A stretch of 64,000 bases of DNA from the NCBI RefSeq assembly GCF_030814995.1, contig NZ_JAUSVX010000002.1:434001-498000 (forward strand). Reading direction: 5' to 3'. Positions 56,264 to 64,000 of the stretch are shown piece by piece (the stretch's first letter is position 1; each line of letters opens with the position of its first letter). The notes under the pieces were generated by a model, which saw only the letters and a program-made list of their open reading frames with translations, was not told the origin of the DNA and ran no database searches. The DNA comes from Labrys wisconsinensis. GTDB lineage: Bacteria; Pseudomonadota; Alphaproteobacteria; Rhizobiales; Labraceae. A program made the position numbers and the translations under genes.

Positions 56264-56856
56264 GCCGGGACGGCCTCCTATTCGTGACATTCGCGCAACA
56301 GGGGATATGAGTCTTCTCCAGGCCCCGCGCGCCTCCTGCGTCAGCCCAGATCCCGCCACAAATCAACGGCTCAACTGGCCGCACGCCATGGATGAGCGGG
56401 CGTCCGCAGCGGGGCGGCGGCCAGTTCGTTCGAAAGGGTGAAGAAATTTGAAAAAGACACGGCAGGTCAAGGATGTCGGCGCGATTTTTCGCGTGATGCA
56501 TGATCTGCCGGGCAACAGCGGGTGGCGTGGCGTTGAGACGTGATGGCGTGACGATACCCGACAGGATCGAGACCGGGCGTGCCGTAGCGGCATTGCGGAT
56601 GCTGCATCTTTCCCACGACGTCCTGTCGATTGCGGGGCCGAGGCTCGGTTCTCGTCTCGGCCTCGGCCTCGGCCTGCAGAAATTGCCATCATTGCCGGCG
56701 CTCGGCCCCGATCCGGCCAAAAAAACGATCGAAGTACCAGGTATTTGTTGCGGCAGGATCGGTTGCGAGAGTGTCGGCATGCACGAAATCGGCGCGGATG
56801 CCGGGCGCCGGGCCGGAAGAGCGATGCGGACGGGGGCCGAAAGGTCGGTGGGAATC
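56264..56856. other. Long gene-free leader region upstream of exoR
   Basis: I find no convincing gene in these 593 bases. A frame continuous with exoR starts at 56500 but lacks any family resemblance before residue 120. The stretch holds the hairpin at 56461-56509, a short CTCGGC-type tandem run near 56640-56680, and an A-run at about 56720-56727. It probably contains the exoR promoter and a long untranslated leader. Confidence 0.5.
56461..56509 (+). promoter_or_regulatory. Extended hairpin in the exoR upstream region
   Basis: Outer arms GGCAGGTCA (56461-56469) and TGATCTGCC (56501-56509) pair with one G-T position, and an inner perfect stem CGCGA / TCGCG (56480-56484 and 56489-56493) has a TTTT loop. 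It could be a regulatory leader structure for exoR or a transcription end for betC. Confidence 0.4.
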
Positions 56857-57681
56857 ATGCGTGCGTTCGAAGCTCTAGCCCGCCTGGCAGGCCGCGCTGT
56901 GCCGTTCGGCATCGCAGCCATGCTGACGGCGGCGCCGGCCCTGGCGTTCGACGGCACGCAGACGCCGGCGAACGACCGCACGCCGATGGAGGCCTTCAAG
57001 TTCGGCGCCAAGGCCTACAAGGCGGGCGATCTCGCCGAGGCGTCACGGGCCCTGGAATTCGCGGCGGGCAAGGGTCATGCCCTGGCGCAGTGGAAGCTCG
57101 CCCGGATGTATTCGGAAGGCGACGGCGTTCCGCGCGACGACCTCAAGGCCTTCGAATATTACCAGCAGATCGTCAATGCCCATGCCGACGACAGCCCGGA
57201 CACGGCGCAGGCCCGCTTCGTGTCGAGCGCCCTGGTGGCGCTGGGGTCCTATTACCTCAACGGCATCCCGAACACGGAGGTGCGGTCCGACCCGCAGCGC
57301 GCCATCGAGATGTTCCAGTACGCCGCCACCTATTTCGGTGACAGCGACGCCCAGTACAATCTCGGCCGGCTGTTCCTCGACGGCACGGCCGACCGGCCGC
57401 GCGACCCCGTCATGGCGGCCCGCTGGCTGCGGCTCTCGGCGGACAAGGGCCAGCACCAGGCCCAGGCCGTCCTGGGGCATCTGCTCTTCGCCGGCGAGGA
57501 GGACCTGCCCCGGCAGGCGGCGCGCGGCCTGATGTACCTCACCCTGGCGCGCGATGCGGCGACAAGCGACGCCGACAAGTGGATCGTCGACCTCTACAAC
57601 CAGGCAGTCAGCGCGGCGACGCCGGACGAGCGGCAGATGGGGCTCGCCTATCTCGAGCAATATCTCAAGAATAGATCGTAA
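56857..57681 (+). CDS. exoR: ExoR-like periplasmic Sel1-repeat regulator
   Basis: A 274-residue protein with a signal peptide (IAAMLTAAPALAFDG) and Sel1 repeats: FKFGAKAYKAGDLAEASRALEFAAGKGHALAQWKLARMYSEGDGVPRDDLKAFEYYQQI, then further units. The whole matches ExoR, the periplasmic inhibitor of the ExoS-ChvI system in Sinorhizobium and Agrobacterium that controls exopolysaccharide and motility. exoS and chvI are not in this window. The ATG at 56857 is chosen so that the signal peptide is N-terminal; ATG 56824 would extend it by 11 residues. Confidence 0.9.
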   Translation: MRAFEALARLAGRAVPFGIAAMLTAAPALAFDGTQTPANDRTPMEAFKFGAKAYKAGDLAEASRALEFAAGKGHALAQWKLARMYSEGDGVPRDDLKAFEYYQQIVNAHADDSPDTAQARFVSSALVALGSYYLNGIPNTEVRSDPQRAIEMFQYAATYFGDSDAQYNLGRLFLDGTADRPRDPVMAARWLRLSADKGQHQAQAVLGHLLFAGEEDLPRQAARGLMYLTLARDAATSDADKWIVDLYNQAVSAATPDERQMGLAYLEQYLKNRS

Positions 57682-57700
57682 GAGCCTGTTCTGATTCGCC

Positions 57701-58498
57701 TCAGGCGCGCGGCTCGATCGCGAGATCGCAGCGAATCGGCACGTGGTCGGACGGCTTGTCCCTGGCGCGCGTCGACTTGTCGATGGCGCAGCCCGCCAGG
57801 ACCGCCGCGGCGTGCGGCGACAGCATGAGATGATCGATGCGGATGCCGTTGTCGCGCTGCCAGGCGCCGGCCTGATAGTCCCAGAAGGTGTAGAGGCCGG
57901 GCGAACCGGTGCAGGCGCGCAGCGCGTCGGTGAAGCCGAGATTGACGAGCTCTCGGAACTTGGCCCGGGTGGCGGGCAGGAACAGGGCGTCGCCGACCCA
58001 GGCGTCCGGCGTCTTGGCGTCTTCGGCGGCGGGAATGACGTTGTAGTCGCCGGCGAGCACCAGCGGCTCCTCCAGGGCCAGCAGCGCCCGCGCCCGGGCG
58101 ATGAGCCGGTCCATCCAGGCGAGCTTGTAGGGATATTTCTCCGTCTCCGGCGGATTGCCGTTCGGCAGGTAGATCGAAGCGACGCGCACGACGCCGTCGC
58201 GGGTCGAGATCACCGCCTCGAGGTAGCGGGACTGCTCGTCGCCGTCATTGCCGGGCAGGCGCGGCGTCGCCTCGTCGATGGGATGGCGCGACAGGATGGC
58301 GACGCCGTTGAACGTCTTCTGGCCGTGGGTGACGACGTTGTAGCCGAGCGCCTCGATCTCGGCGGTCGGAAAATTCTCGTCCAGGCACTTGATCTCCTGG
58401 AGGCAGACGATGTCGGGCGAGGCCTGGCCCAGCCATTCCGTCAGATGGGCGACGCGCTGGCGAATCGAATTGACGTTCCAACTGGCGATGCGCAGCAC
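57701..58498 (-). CDS. xthA: Exodeoxyribonuclease III
   Basis: AP endonuclease and 3'-5' exonuclease of base-excision repair. The 265-residue endonuclease/exonuclease/phosphatase-fold enzyme has IASWNVNSIRQR, CLQEIKC (catalytic Glu), IYLPNG, LAGDYNVIP, YTFWDYQ and IDHLMLS, and the final SDHVPIRCDL catalytic His. Length is normal. It converges with exoR, 19 bp apart, and lies 99 bp downstream of erpA in the same direction. Confidence 0.96.
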   Translation of the reverse strand: MLRIASWNVNSIRQRVAHLTEWLGQASPDIVCLQEIKCLDENFPTAEIEALGYNVVTHGQKTFNGVAILSRHPIDEATPRLPGNDGDEQSRYLEAVISTRDGVVRVASIYLPNGNPPETEKYPYKLAWMDRLIARARALLALEEPLVLAGDYNVIPAAEDAKTPDAWVGDALFLPATRAKFRELVNLGFTDALRACTGSPGLYTFWDYQAGAWQRDNGIRIDHLMLSPHAAAVLAGCAIDKSTRARDKPSDHVPIRCDLAIEPRA

Positions 58499-58597
58499 GG
58501 TGGGGAGCCCGCTGTTGATGAGTCCGCCCCCTGTTTCCGACCTTCGCGCCAGAAAGGCAATCCGAAGATTGCGGCCGGTGCGGTGCCGCGGTCGGAG

Positions 58598-58942
58598 TCA
58601 GACCGAGAAGCTGGTGCCGCAGCCGCAGGCCGCCACCGCGTTGGGATTGTGGATCTTGAAGGCCGAGCCGATCAGGTCCTCGACATAGTCGAGCTCGGCC
58701 CCGCCCATATATTGCAGGGACACCTCGTCGACGAGCACCGTGGCGCCGTCGCGCTCGATGGCGACGTCGTCGGGCTGGCGCGCGGTATCGAAATCGAACT
58801 TATACTGAAAGCCGGAGCAGCCGCCGCCCTCGACGCTGATCCGCAGCATCGAGCCGGCCGGCTCGCTTTCGAGGATCTTGGCGATACGGCGGGCAGCACG
58901 CTCGCTGACGCTCATCTGGGTCATGGCGGTCATCTCGGTCAT
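58598..58942 (-). CDS. erpA: Iron-sulfur cluster insertion protein ErpA
   Basis: A-type carrier that delivers Fe-S clusters to apoproteins. The 114-residue protein has VSERAARRIAKILESEP, LRISVEGGGCSGFQYKFDFD (first Cys), and the C-terminal CGCGTSFSV with the other two Cys ligands. Several ATG codons lie at the start (58945, 58942, 58933, 58924, 58915); 58942 has GAAGG a few bases upstream, but the core begins at about residue 10. It sits upstream of xthA, a common order in alphaproteobacteria. Confidence 0.93.
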   Translation of the reverse strand: MTEMTAMTQMSVSERAARRIAKILESEPAGSMLRISVEGGGCSGFQYKFDFDTARQPDDVAIERDGATVLVDEVSLQYMGGAELDYVEDLIGSAFKIHNPNAVAACGCGTSFSV

Positions 58943-59172
58943 CATGCCTTCAAGATATGTGCGCCGCGGCCAAGGTCAATCGCCCGCCGGCGCCAGCGGA
59001 TCACGGAGAAGAAACCGTTTGCGGGATGGTGCCTTCGTGGAACGGCCATTCCTCCCACAGCCCTGCAAAGAAATCTGCGCCGCGTTGAAACGTCGAGCGG
59101 TTTCGACGTAGCTCTAGCGCGCGATCGAGAGCGCGGCCGGAGAGGGGCGCGCCGATCGCCGGGAGAGTAGAG

Positions 59173-60753
59173 ATGATCAGCCTCGGAAAACTGGCCGGCA
59201 TCGCGGGCGCCATGGCGATCCTGGCCGCGCTCGGCCCGGCCCGGGCGGCGACGCCGCCCGGCATCCTCGTCGTCGCGCAGTCGATCGACGACGCGGTCAG
59301 CTTCGATCCGGCCGAAGGCTTCGAGCTGACGACGGTCCAGTCCTTCAACAACATCTACCAGCGCCTGGTGCAGACCGACCGCGCCGACGCGACGCGGATC
59401 GTGCCGGCGCTCGCCGCGAGCTGGGAGGCGGGGGCGGACGGCAAGAGCCTCACCTTCACGCTCGCCAAGGACGCCCGATTCGCCTCCGGCAACCCGGTCC
59501 GGCCCGAGGACGTGATCTTCTCGCTCACCCGGGCGGTCAAGCTCAACAAGGCGCCGGCCTTCATCCTCAACGAGCTCGGCTGGACGGCGCAGACGGTGTC
59601 CGGCGCGGTCGAGAAGGTCGGCGACGGCCAGGTCCGGGTCAAATGGTCGGCCGATGTCGGCCCCGCCTTCGCGCTGGCGATCCTGACGGCGCCGATCGCC
59701 TCGATCGTCGACGAAGTCGTGGTCTCGCCGCAGGCGGCGGGCGACGACCTCGGCAATGGCTGGCTCAAGATCCATTCGGCCGGCAGCGGCCCGTTCAAGA
59801 TCGCCGCCTACACGCCGCACGAGGCGCTGGTGCTGGAGGCGAACGCGTCCTCGCCCGCCGGCGCGCCGAAGCTCGCGAGCGTCATCCTGCAGAACGTGCC
59901 GGACGCGGCGGCCCGCCGTCTCCTGATCGAGCAGGGCGATGCCGATATCGCCCGCGGCCTCGGCGCCGACCAGGTCGAGGCGCTCAAGGCCAAGCCGGGC
60001 CTCACCGTGCTGGCCGTGCCTTCGGCGCGCACCGACTACATCCTGATCAATTCCAAGGCCAGCGCCACGCTCGGCAACCCGGCCTTCTGGGAGGCGGCGC
60101 GCTACCTCGTCGACTATGACGGCATCGCCGACAACCTCCTGCGCGGCCAGGTGCGGGTGCACCAGGCCTTCCTGCCGGACGGCTTTCCCGGCGCGCTCAA
60201 GGACAACCCGTTCAAGCTCGACATCGAGAAGGCGAAGAAGATCCTTGCCGACGCCAAGATCGGGCCGACGAAGATCGCCTTCCCGGTGTTCAACGAGCAG
60301 CCCTTCCTGCAGATCGCCCAGTCGCTGCAGTCGACCTTCGGCCAGGCGGGATTGACCCTCGACATCCAACCCGGCGTCGCCAGCGAGATCTACGCCAAGG
60401 GCCGCTCGGGCAATTACGAGATCACGCTGCGCTACTGGATCCCCGACTATTTCGACCCGCATTCCAACGCCAGCGCCTTCGCCATCAACCGCGACAACCA
60501 GCACAACACCGTCGCCAAGCAGGCGGGCTGGGTCATTCCCGGGCTCAGCGACGAGACGGCGGCGGCGGTGAAGGAGCAGGATCCGGCCAAGCGCGCCGCG
60601 CTCTATGAGGACCTGCAGCGCGAGATCCAGAAGAGCTCGCCCTATGTCTTCATGCTCCAGGGCAGCGACCAGGTGGTTCTGCGCGACGCGGTCAAGGGCT
60701 ATGCTCAGGGCCTCAACGCGGATCTGGTCTATTACGACCGGGTCGAGAAGTGA
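59173..60753 (+). CDS. ABC transporter substrate-binding protein, dipeptide/nickel family
   Basis: A 526-residue SBP_bac_5 protein with a signal peptide (LGKLAGIAGAMAILAALGPARAAT). It has the family landmarks DDAVSFDPAEGFELTTVQSFNNIYQRLV, then WEAGADGKSLTFTLAKDARFASG and VRPEDVIFSLTRAV. It lacks a lipobox, so it is a soluble periplasmic protein. It opens a five-gene importer operon with a GGGAGAG ribosome site before its ATG. The substrate is a peptide, metal complex or similar; it cannot be specified. Confidence 0.93.
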   Translation: MISLGKLAGIAGAMAILAALGPARAATPPGILVVAQSIDDAVSFDPAEGFELTTVQSFNNIYQRLVQTDRADATRIVPALAASWEAGADGKSLTFTLAKDARFASGNPVRPEDVIFSLTRAVKLNKAPAFILNELGWTAQTVSGAVEKVGDGQVRVKWSADVGPAFALAILTAPIASIVDEVVVSPQAAGDDLGNGWLKIHSAGSGPFKIAAYTPHEALVLEANASSPAGAPKLASVILQNVPDAAARRLLIEQGDADIARGLGADQVEALKAKPGLTVLAVPSARTDYILINSKASATLGNPAFWEAARYLVDYDGIADNLLRGQVRVHQAFLPDGFPGALKDNPFKLDIEKAKKILADAKIGPTKIAFPVFNEQPFLQIAQSLQSTFGQAGLTLDIQPGVASEIYAKGRSGNYEITLRYWIPDYFDPHSNASAFAINRDNQHNTVAKQAGWVIPGLSDETAAAVKEQDPAKRAALYEDLQREIQKSSPYVFMLQGSDQVVLRDAVKGYAQGLNADLVYYDRVEK

Positions 60754-60765
60754 GGCGACAGCAGA

Positions 60766-61860
60766 TTGGCGCAGGCCACCCTCCCGGCCCGGGATTTCGG
60801 ACATGATGTGCGGCGGCCGTCCTCCCCGGAGGGCGGCCGCCGCAGGTTCGGCACGCTCGCCGCCGTGCTGCGCTGGCTGCGCAAGCTGGCGCTGACGCTG
60901 TTCGGCCTGATCCTCGTCACCTTCGCGATGACGCGGCTGTCGCCGGTCGACCCGGCGCAGCAGCTCGTCGGCGACCACGCCAGCCAGTCCTCCTACCAGG
61001 CGGCGCGGCAGGAGCTGGGCCTGGACGAGCCGCTCGCCGTCCAGTTCTGGCGCTATCTCGGGCGGCTGGCGGAGGGCGACCTCGGGCGGGCCACGTCCAC
61101 CGGGCAGCCCGTCGCCGCCGACGTGGCGCGCACCTTCACCGCGACGCTGGAGCTGGCGACCGCGGCCATCGTCCTCGGCACCGTCGTCGGCCTCGCCCTG
61201 GGCATGATCGCGGCGATGCGGCCCGGCGGCCTCCTGGACGGCGCCATCCGCCTCGTCTCGCTGATCGGCTATTCCGTGCCGATCTTCTGGCTCGGCCTCC
61301 TGATGCTGCTCCTGTTCTATGCGCGGCTGCACTGGGCGCCGGGAACCGGGCGGCTCGACGTCGTCTACCAGTACACCCTCAAGCCGGTGACCGGCTTCGC
61401 GCTGATCGATGCGGGGCTGTGGGGCGCGCCGGGCGCCTTCCGCAGCGCCCTGGCGCATCTCGTGCTGCCGGGCCTGGTGCTCGCCTTCTACGCCCTCGCC
61501 GGCATCTCCCGGCTGACGCGCGCCGCCATCCTCGGCGAGCTGGCGCAGGAATATACGCTGACCGCCCGGGCCAAGGGCGCCGGCGCGGCCCGGGTGATCT
61601 TCGTCCACATCCTGCCGAACATCGCCGGCACGCTCGTCACCGTGGTCGCGCTCGCCTATGCCAACCTCCTGGAAGGCGCCGTGCTGACCGAGACCGTGTT
61701 CGCCTGGCCCGGGATCGGGCGCTATCTCACCGTGGCGCTGTTCGCCGGCGACACGGCCGCCATTCTCGGGGCGACCCTCGTCATCGGCGTCGCCTTCATC
61801 GCGCTCAACAGCCTGACGGATCTTGCCGTCGCCCGGCTCGATCCGAGGCGCGTGCGATGA
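60766..61860 (+). CDS. ABC transporter permease, DppB/OppB family
   Basis: A 364-residue membrane protein. An N-terminal helix (LALTLFGLILVTFAMTRLSPVDPAQQLVG) is typical of DppB, followed by five more hydrophobic segments. The EAA loop reads SRLTRAAILGELAQEYTLTARAKGAGAARVIFVHILPNI. The start is a TTG at 60766, giving a cytoplasmic lead of about 40 residues that is longer than usual; a GTG or ATG further in is possible. It overlaps the next permease by ATGA. Confidence 0.92.
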   Translation: MAQATLPARDFGHDVRRPSSPEGGRRRFGTLAAVLRWLRKLALTLFGLILVTFAMTRLSPVDPAQQLVGDHASQSSYQAARQELGLDEPLAVQFWRYLGRLAEGDLGRATSTGQPVAADVARTFTATLELATAAIVLGTVVGLALGMIAAMRPGGLLDGAIRLVSLIGYSVPIFWLGLLMLLLFYARLHWAPGTGRLDVVYQYTLKPVTGFALIDAGLWGAPGAFRSALAHLVLPGLVLAFYALAGISRLTRAAILGELAQEYTLTARAKGAGAARVIFVHILPNIAGTLVTVVALAYANLLEGAVLTETVFAWPGIGRYLTVALFAGDTAAILGATLVIGVAFIALNSLTDLAVARLDPRRVR

Positions 61861-62717
61861 GTGCCCAGGGTCCGACTTTCGGCATGGCCTTCGGCCGGCT
61901 GGCGCCCGTCGCGCGCCGCTCGCCTTCGCTGGCCGCGGGCGCCGCGATCCTGGCCGCGGTCACCGCCTGCGCGCTGTTCGCGCCGTGGCTGGCGCCCTAC
62001 GATCCCAACCTGCAGGACACGGCGATCCGCCTCGCCGCGCCCTCGGCCGCCCATTGGCTGGGGACGGACGGGTTCGGCCGCGACCTGCTCTCGCGTCTCG
62101 TCTACGGCGCCCGGCCGACGCTGCTGATCGTCGTGCTGGTCGGGGCATTCATGGCGCCGGTCGGCGTCGCGGTCGGCATGGTCGCCGGCTTCTTCGGCGG
62201 CCTGACCGAGCGGGCGCTGATGATGCTCTGCGACATCGTGATGTCGTTCCCGCGCCTGCTCCTTGCCTTCGCCTTCGTGGCGATCCTCGGCCCGGGCCTG
62301 CTCAACGGCGTCATCGCCCTCGCCCTGACCAGCTGGCCCGCCTATGCCCGCCAGGCCAGGGTCGAGACGGAGGCCCTGCGCCGCAGCGACTATCTCGCCG
62401 CCGCGGAGATGGTGGGCATCCGTGGGCCGCGCCTGTTCGCCGGGCACATCCTGCCGCTGGTGCTGCCGTCGGCGATCGTGCGCCTCGCCCTCGATCTCGG
62501 CGGCATCATCCTGGCGGCCGCGGGCCTGGGATTCCTCGGGCTCGGCGTGCGCCCGCCCACGGCCGAATGGGGCTCGATGGTGGCGGAGGGCACGCAAGTG
62601 ATCTTCGACCAGTGGTGGATCGCCGCCGCCCCGGGCGCCGCCATCTTCCTCACCAGCCTCGCCTTCAACCTGGTCGCCGACGGCTTGCGCGACCTCATGG
62701 ATCCTCGCCATGGCTGA
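61857..62717 (+). CDS. ABC transporter permease, DppC/OppC family
   Basis: A 286-residue membrane protein with the OppC-type N-terminal segment (SLAAGAAILAAVTACALFAPWLAPYDPNLQD), then the HWLGTDGFGRDLLSRLVYGARPTL motif. The EAA loop is RQARVETEALRRSDYLAAAEMVGIRGPRLFAGHILPLVLP. It forms a heterodimer with the preceding permease. Both ends overlap adjacent genes, so the operon is coupled. Confidence 0.94.
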   Translation: MSAQGPTFGMAFGRLAPVARRSPSLAAGAAILAAVTACALFAPWLAPYDPNLQDTAIRLAAPSAAHWLGTDGFGRDLLSRLVYGARPTLLIVVLVGAFMAPVGVAVGMVAGFFGGLTERALMMLCDIVMSFPRLLLAFAFVAILGPGLLNGVIALALTSWPAYARQARVETEALRRSDYLAAAEMVGIRGPRLFAGHILPLVLPSAIVRLALDLGGIILAAAGLGFLGLGVRPPTAEWGSMVAEGTQVIFDQWWIAAAPGAAIFLTSLAFNLVADGLRDLMDPRHG

Positions 62718-63539
62718 GCCGCTGCTGAGCGTGGAGGACCTGCACGTGGCGGCCATGGACGAGGGCGGCTCGCGTCCGGTGCTGCGCGGCATCTCCTTCG
62801 CCGTCGGCCGGGAGCGCGTCGCCCTCGTGGGGGAATCCGGTTCCGGCAAGTCGATGACGGCCCGCGCCATTCTCGGGCTGCTGCCGCGCGGCCTGCGCCG
62901 GACCGGCGGGCGCGTCGTGCTGGGGGGCACGGACCTCGCCGGGCTCGACGCCCGTGCCTGGCAGGGCCTGCGCGGCAAGGCCGTCGGCCTGGTGCTGCAG
63001 GATCCGAAGTTCTCGCTCAATCCGGCCCATCGCGTCGGCCGGCAGGTCGAGGAGACGCTGCTCCTGCACACGCGGCTGTCGCGGACCGAGCGACGGGAGC
63101 GTGCGCTGGACATGCTGGCGAAGGTCGGCCTCGACGATCCCTTGCGCGTCTATCGCAGCTATCCCGGCGAGCTGTCGGGCGGCATGGGCCAGCGTGTGAT
63201 GATCGCGGCGATGCTGATCGCCGAACCGGCGCTCCTGATCGCGGACGAGCCGACATCGGCGCTGGACCAGGCCGTGCGCGGCCAGATCCTCGACCTCCTG
63301 CGGGGCCTCGCCGAGGAGCGGGGCATGGGCCTTCTCCTGATCAGCCACGACCTGCAGCAGGTCGCCAGCTTCGCGCATCGCGTCCTGGTGATGCATCGCG
63401 GCGCCATCGTCGACCGCCTGGCGGCCGAGCAGCTCGCCGATGCAACCCATCCCTATACCCGGGCCCTGTGGCAGGCGCGCCCGTCCGCGGCGACCCACGG
63501 CACCCGGCTGCCGACGGCGGCATGGCAGGAGGCGGCCCG

Positions 63540-63543
<4 letters not shown>
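62710..63543 (+). CDS. ABC transporter ATPase, DppD/OppD-like
   Basis: A 277-residue ATPase with Walker A GESGSGKSM at about 40-48, the Q-loop LVLQDPKFSLNPAHRVG, the signature ELSGGMGQRV, Walker B LLIADEPTSALD and H-loop LLISHDLQQV. It ends in a short oligopeptide-type tail (ATHPYTRALW). It is shorter than OppD proteins with a full C-terminal domain. It overlaps the permease and the next ATPase genes. Confidence 0.93.

Positions 63544-64000
<457 letters not shown>

Noticed and set aside
56500-56856. N-terminal extension of exoR by 119 codons
   Set aside because: It puts the clear signal peptide in the middle of the protein and has no family resemblance.
58942-61608. Open frame of 888 codons antisense to the dipeptide-type ABC genes
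   Set aside because: It is rich in Arg, Asp, Gly and Ala with no domain and crosses two real genes; a codon-bias shadow.

Overview
The window is high-GC chromosomal DNA, densely packed with genes and with long spurious open frames antisense to most real ones. Gene content and order point to an alphaproteobacterium of the Hyphomicrobiales (Rhizobiales): the pyrB-pyrC-plsY-dprA-topA block, dusB-ntrB-ntrC followed at a distance by ntrY-ntrX, an ExoR-like Sel1 protein, BluB behind a cobalamin riboswitch, choline sulfatase and osmoregulated periplasmic glucan genes. This assignment is inferred from gene families; no rRNA gene is present to confirm it. I found no tRNA, rRNA, CRISPR array, insertion sequence or prophage.

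Layout. 1-5554 (minus): topA (cut by the window edge), dprA, plsY, a pyrC-like gene and pyrB. 5774-9663: a small secreted protein, ruvX, a metallo-hydrolase, gatC, gatA and a chorismate mutase. 9697-18849: a catabolic island made of a divergent GntR/FCD regulator and a tightly overlapping operon (aldehyde dehydrogenase, NMT1-type ABC importer, a second binding-protein fold without a signal peptide, and a three-subunit FAD/2Fe-2S/FAD amino-acid-type dehydrogenase). 18850-20167: a strong palindrome, a 23-codon ORF with an almost ideal Shine-Dalgarno, a GNAT acetyltransferase, and a cobalamin riboswitch followed by a 20-bp hairpin. 20168-26853: bluB, gatB, a secreted caspase-Sel1 protein, a lipoprotein in an AT-richer patch, a glutathione transferase and a small Sel1 protein.

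26967-40666 is the Ntr nitrogen-control region. dusB, ntrB and ntrC are separated from ntrY and ntrX by about 6.5 kb holding three regulator/enzyme modules (Fe-S-type regulator plus MFS pump, TetR plus enoyl-CoA hydratase, XRE plus SDR) and a second SDR. 40705-47878 is envelope polysaccharide: two GT4 glycosyltransferases, opgH and opgG, and a SPOR-like membrane protein. 47972-53985: glmU, a nucleotidyltransferase-like gene, an HD-GYP protein and valS. 54011-58942: a GXM-like putative methyltransferase, betC, exoR, xthA and erpA. 59173-64000: a dipeptide/nickel-type ABC importer whose last ATPase runs off the window.

The items most worth a second look are the regulated catabolic island with its paired operator and leaderless binding-protein homologue, the pyrC homologue lacking its metal-binding HxH motif, the small ORF with the extended Shine-Dalgarno, the riboswitch plus hairpin in front of bluB, the caspase-Sel1 protein, and the split ntr locus.
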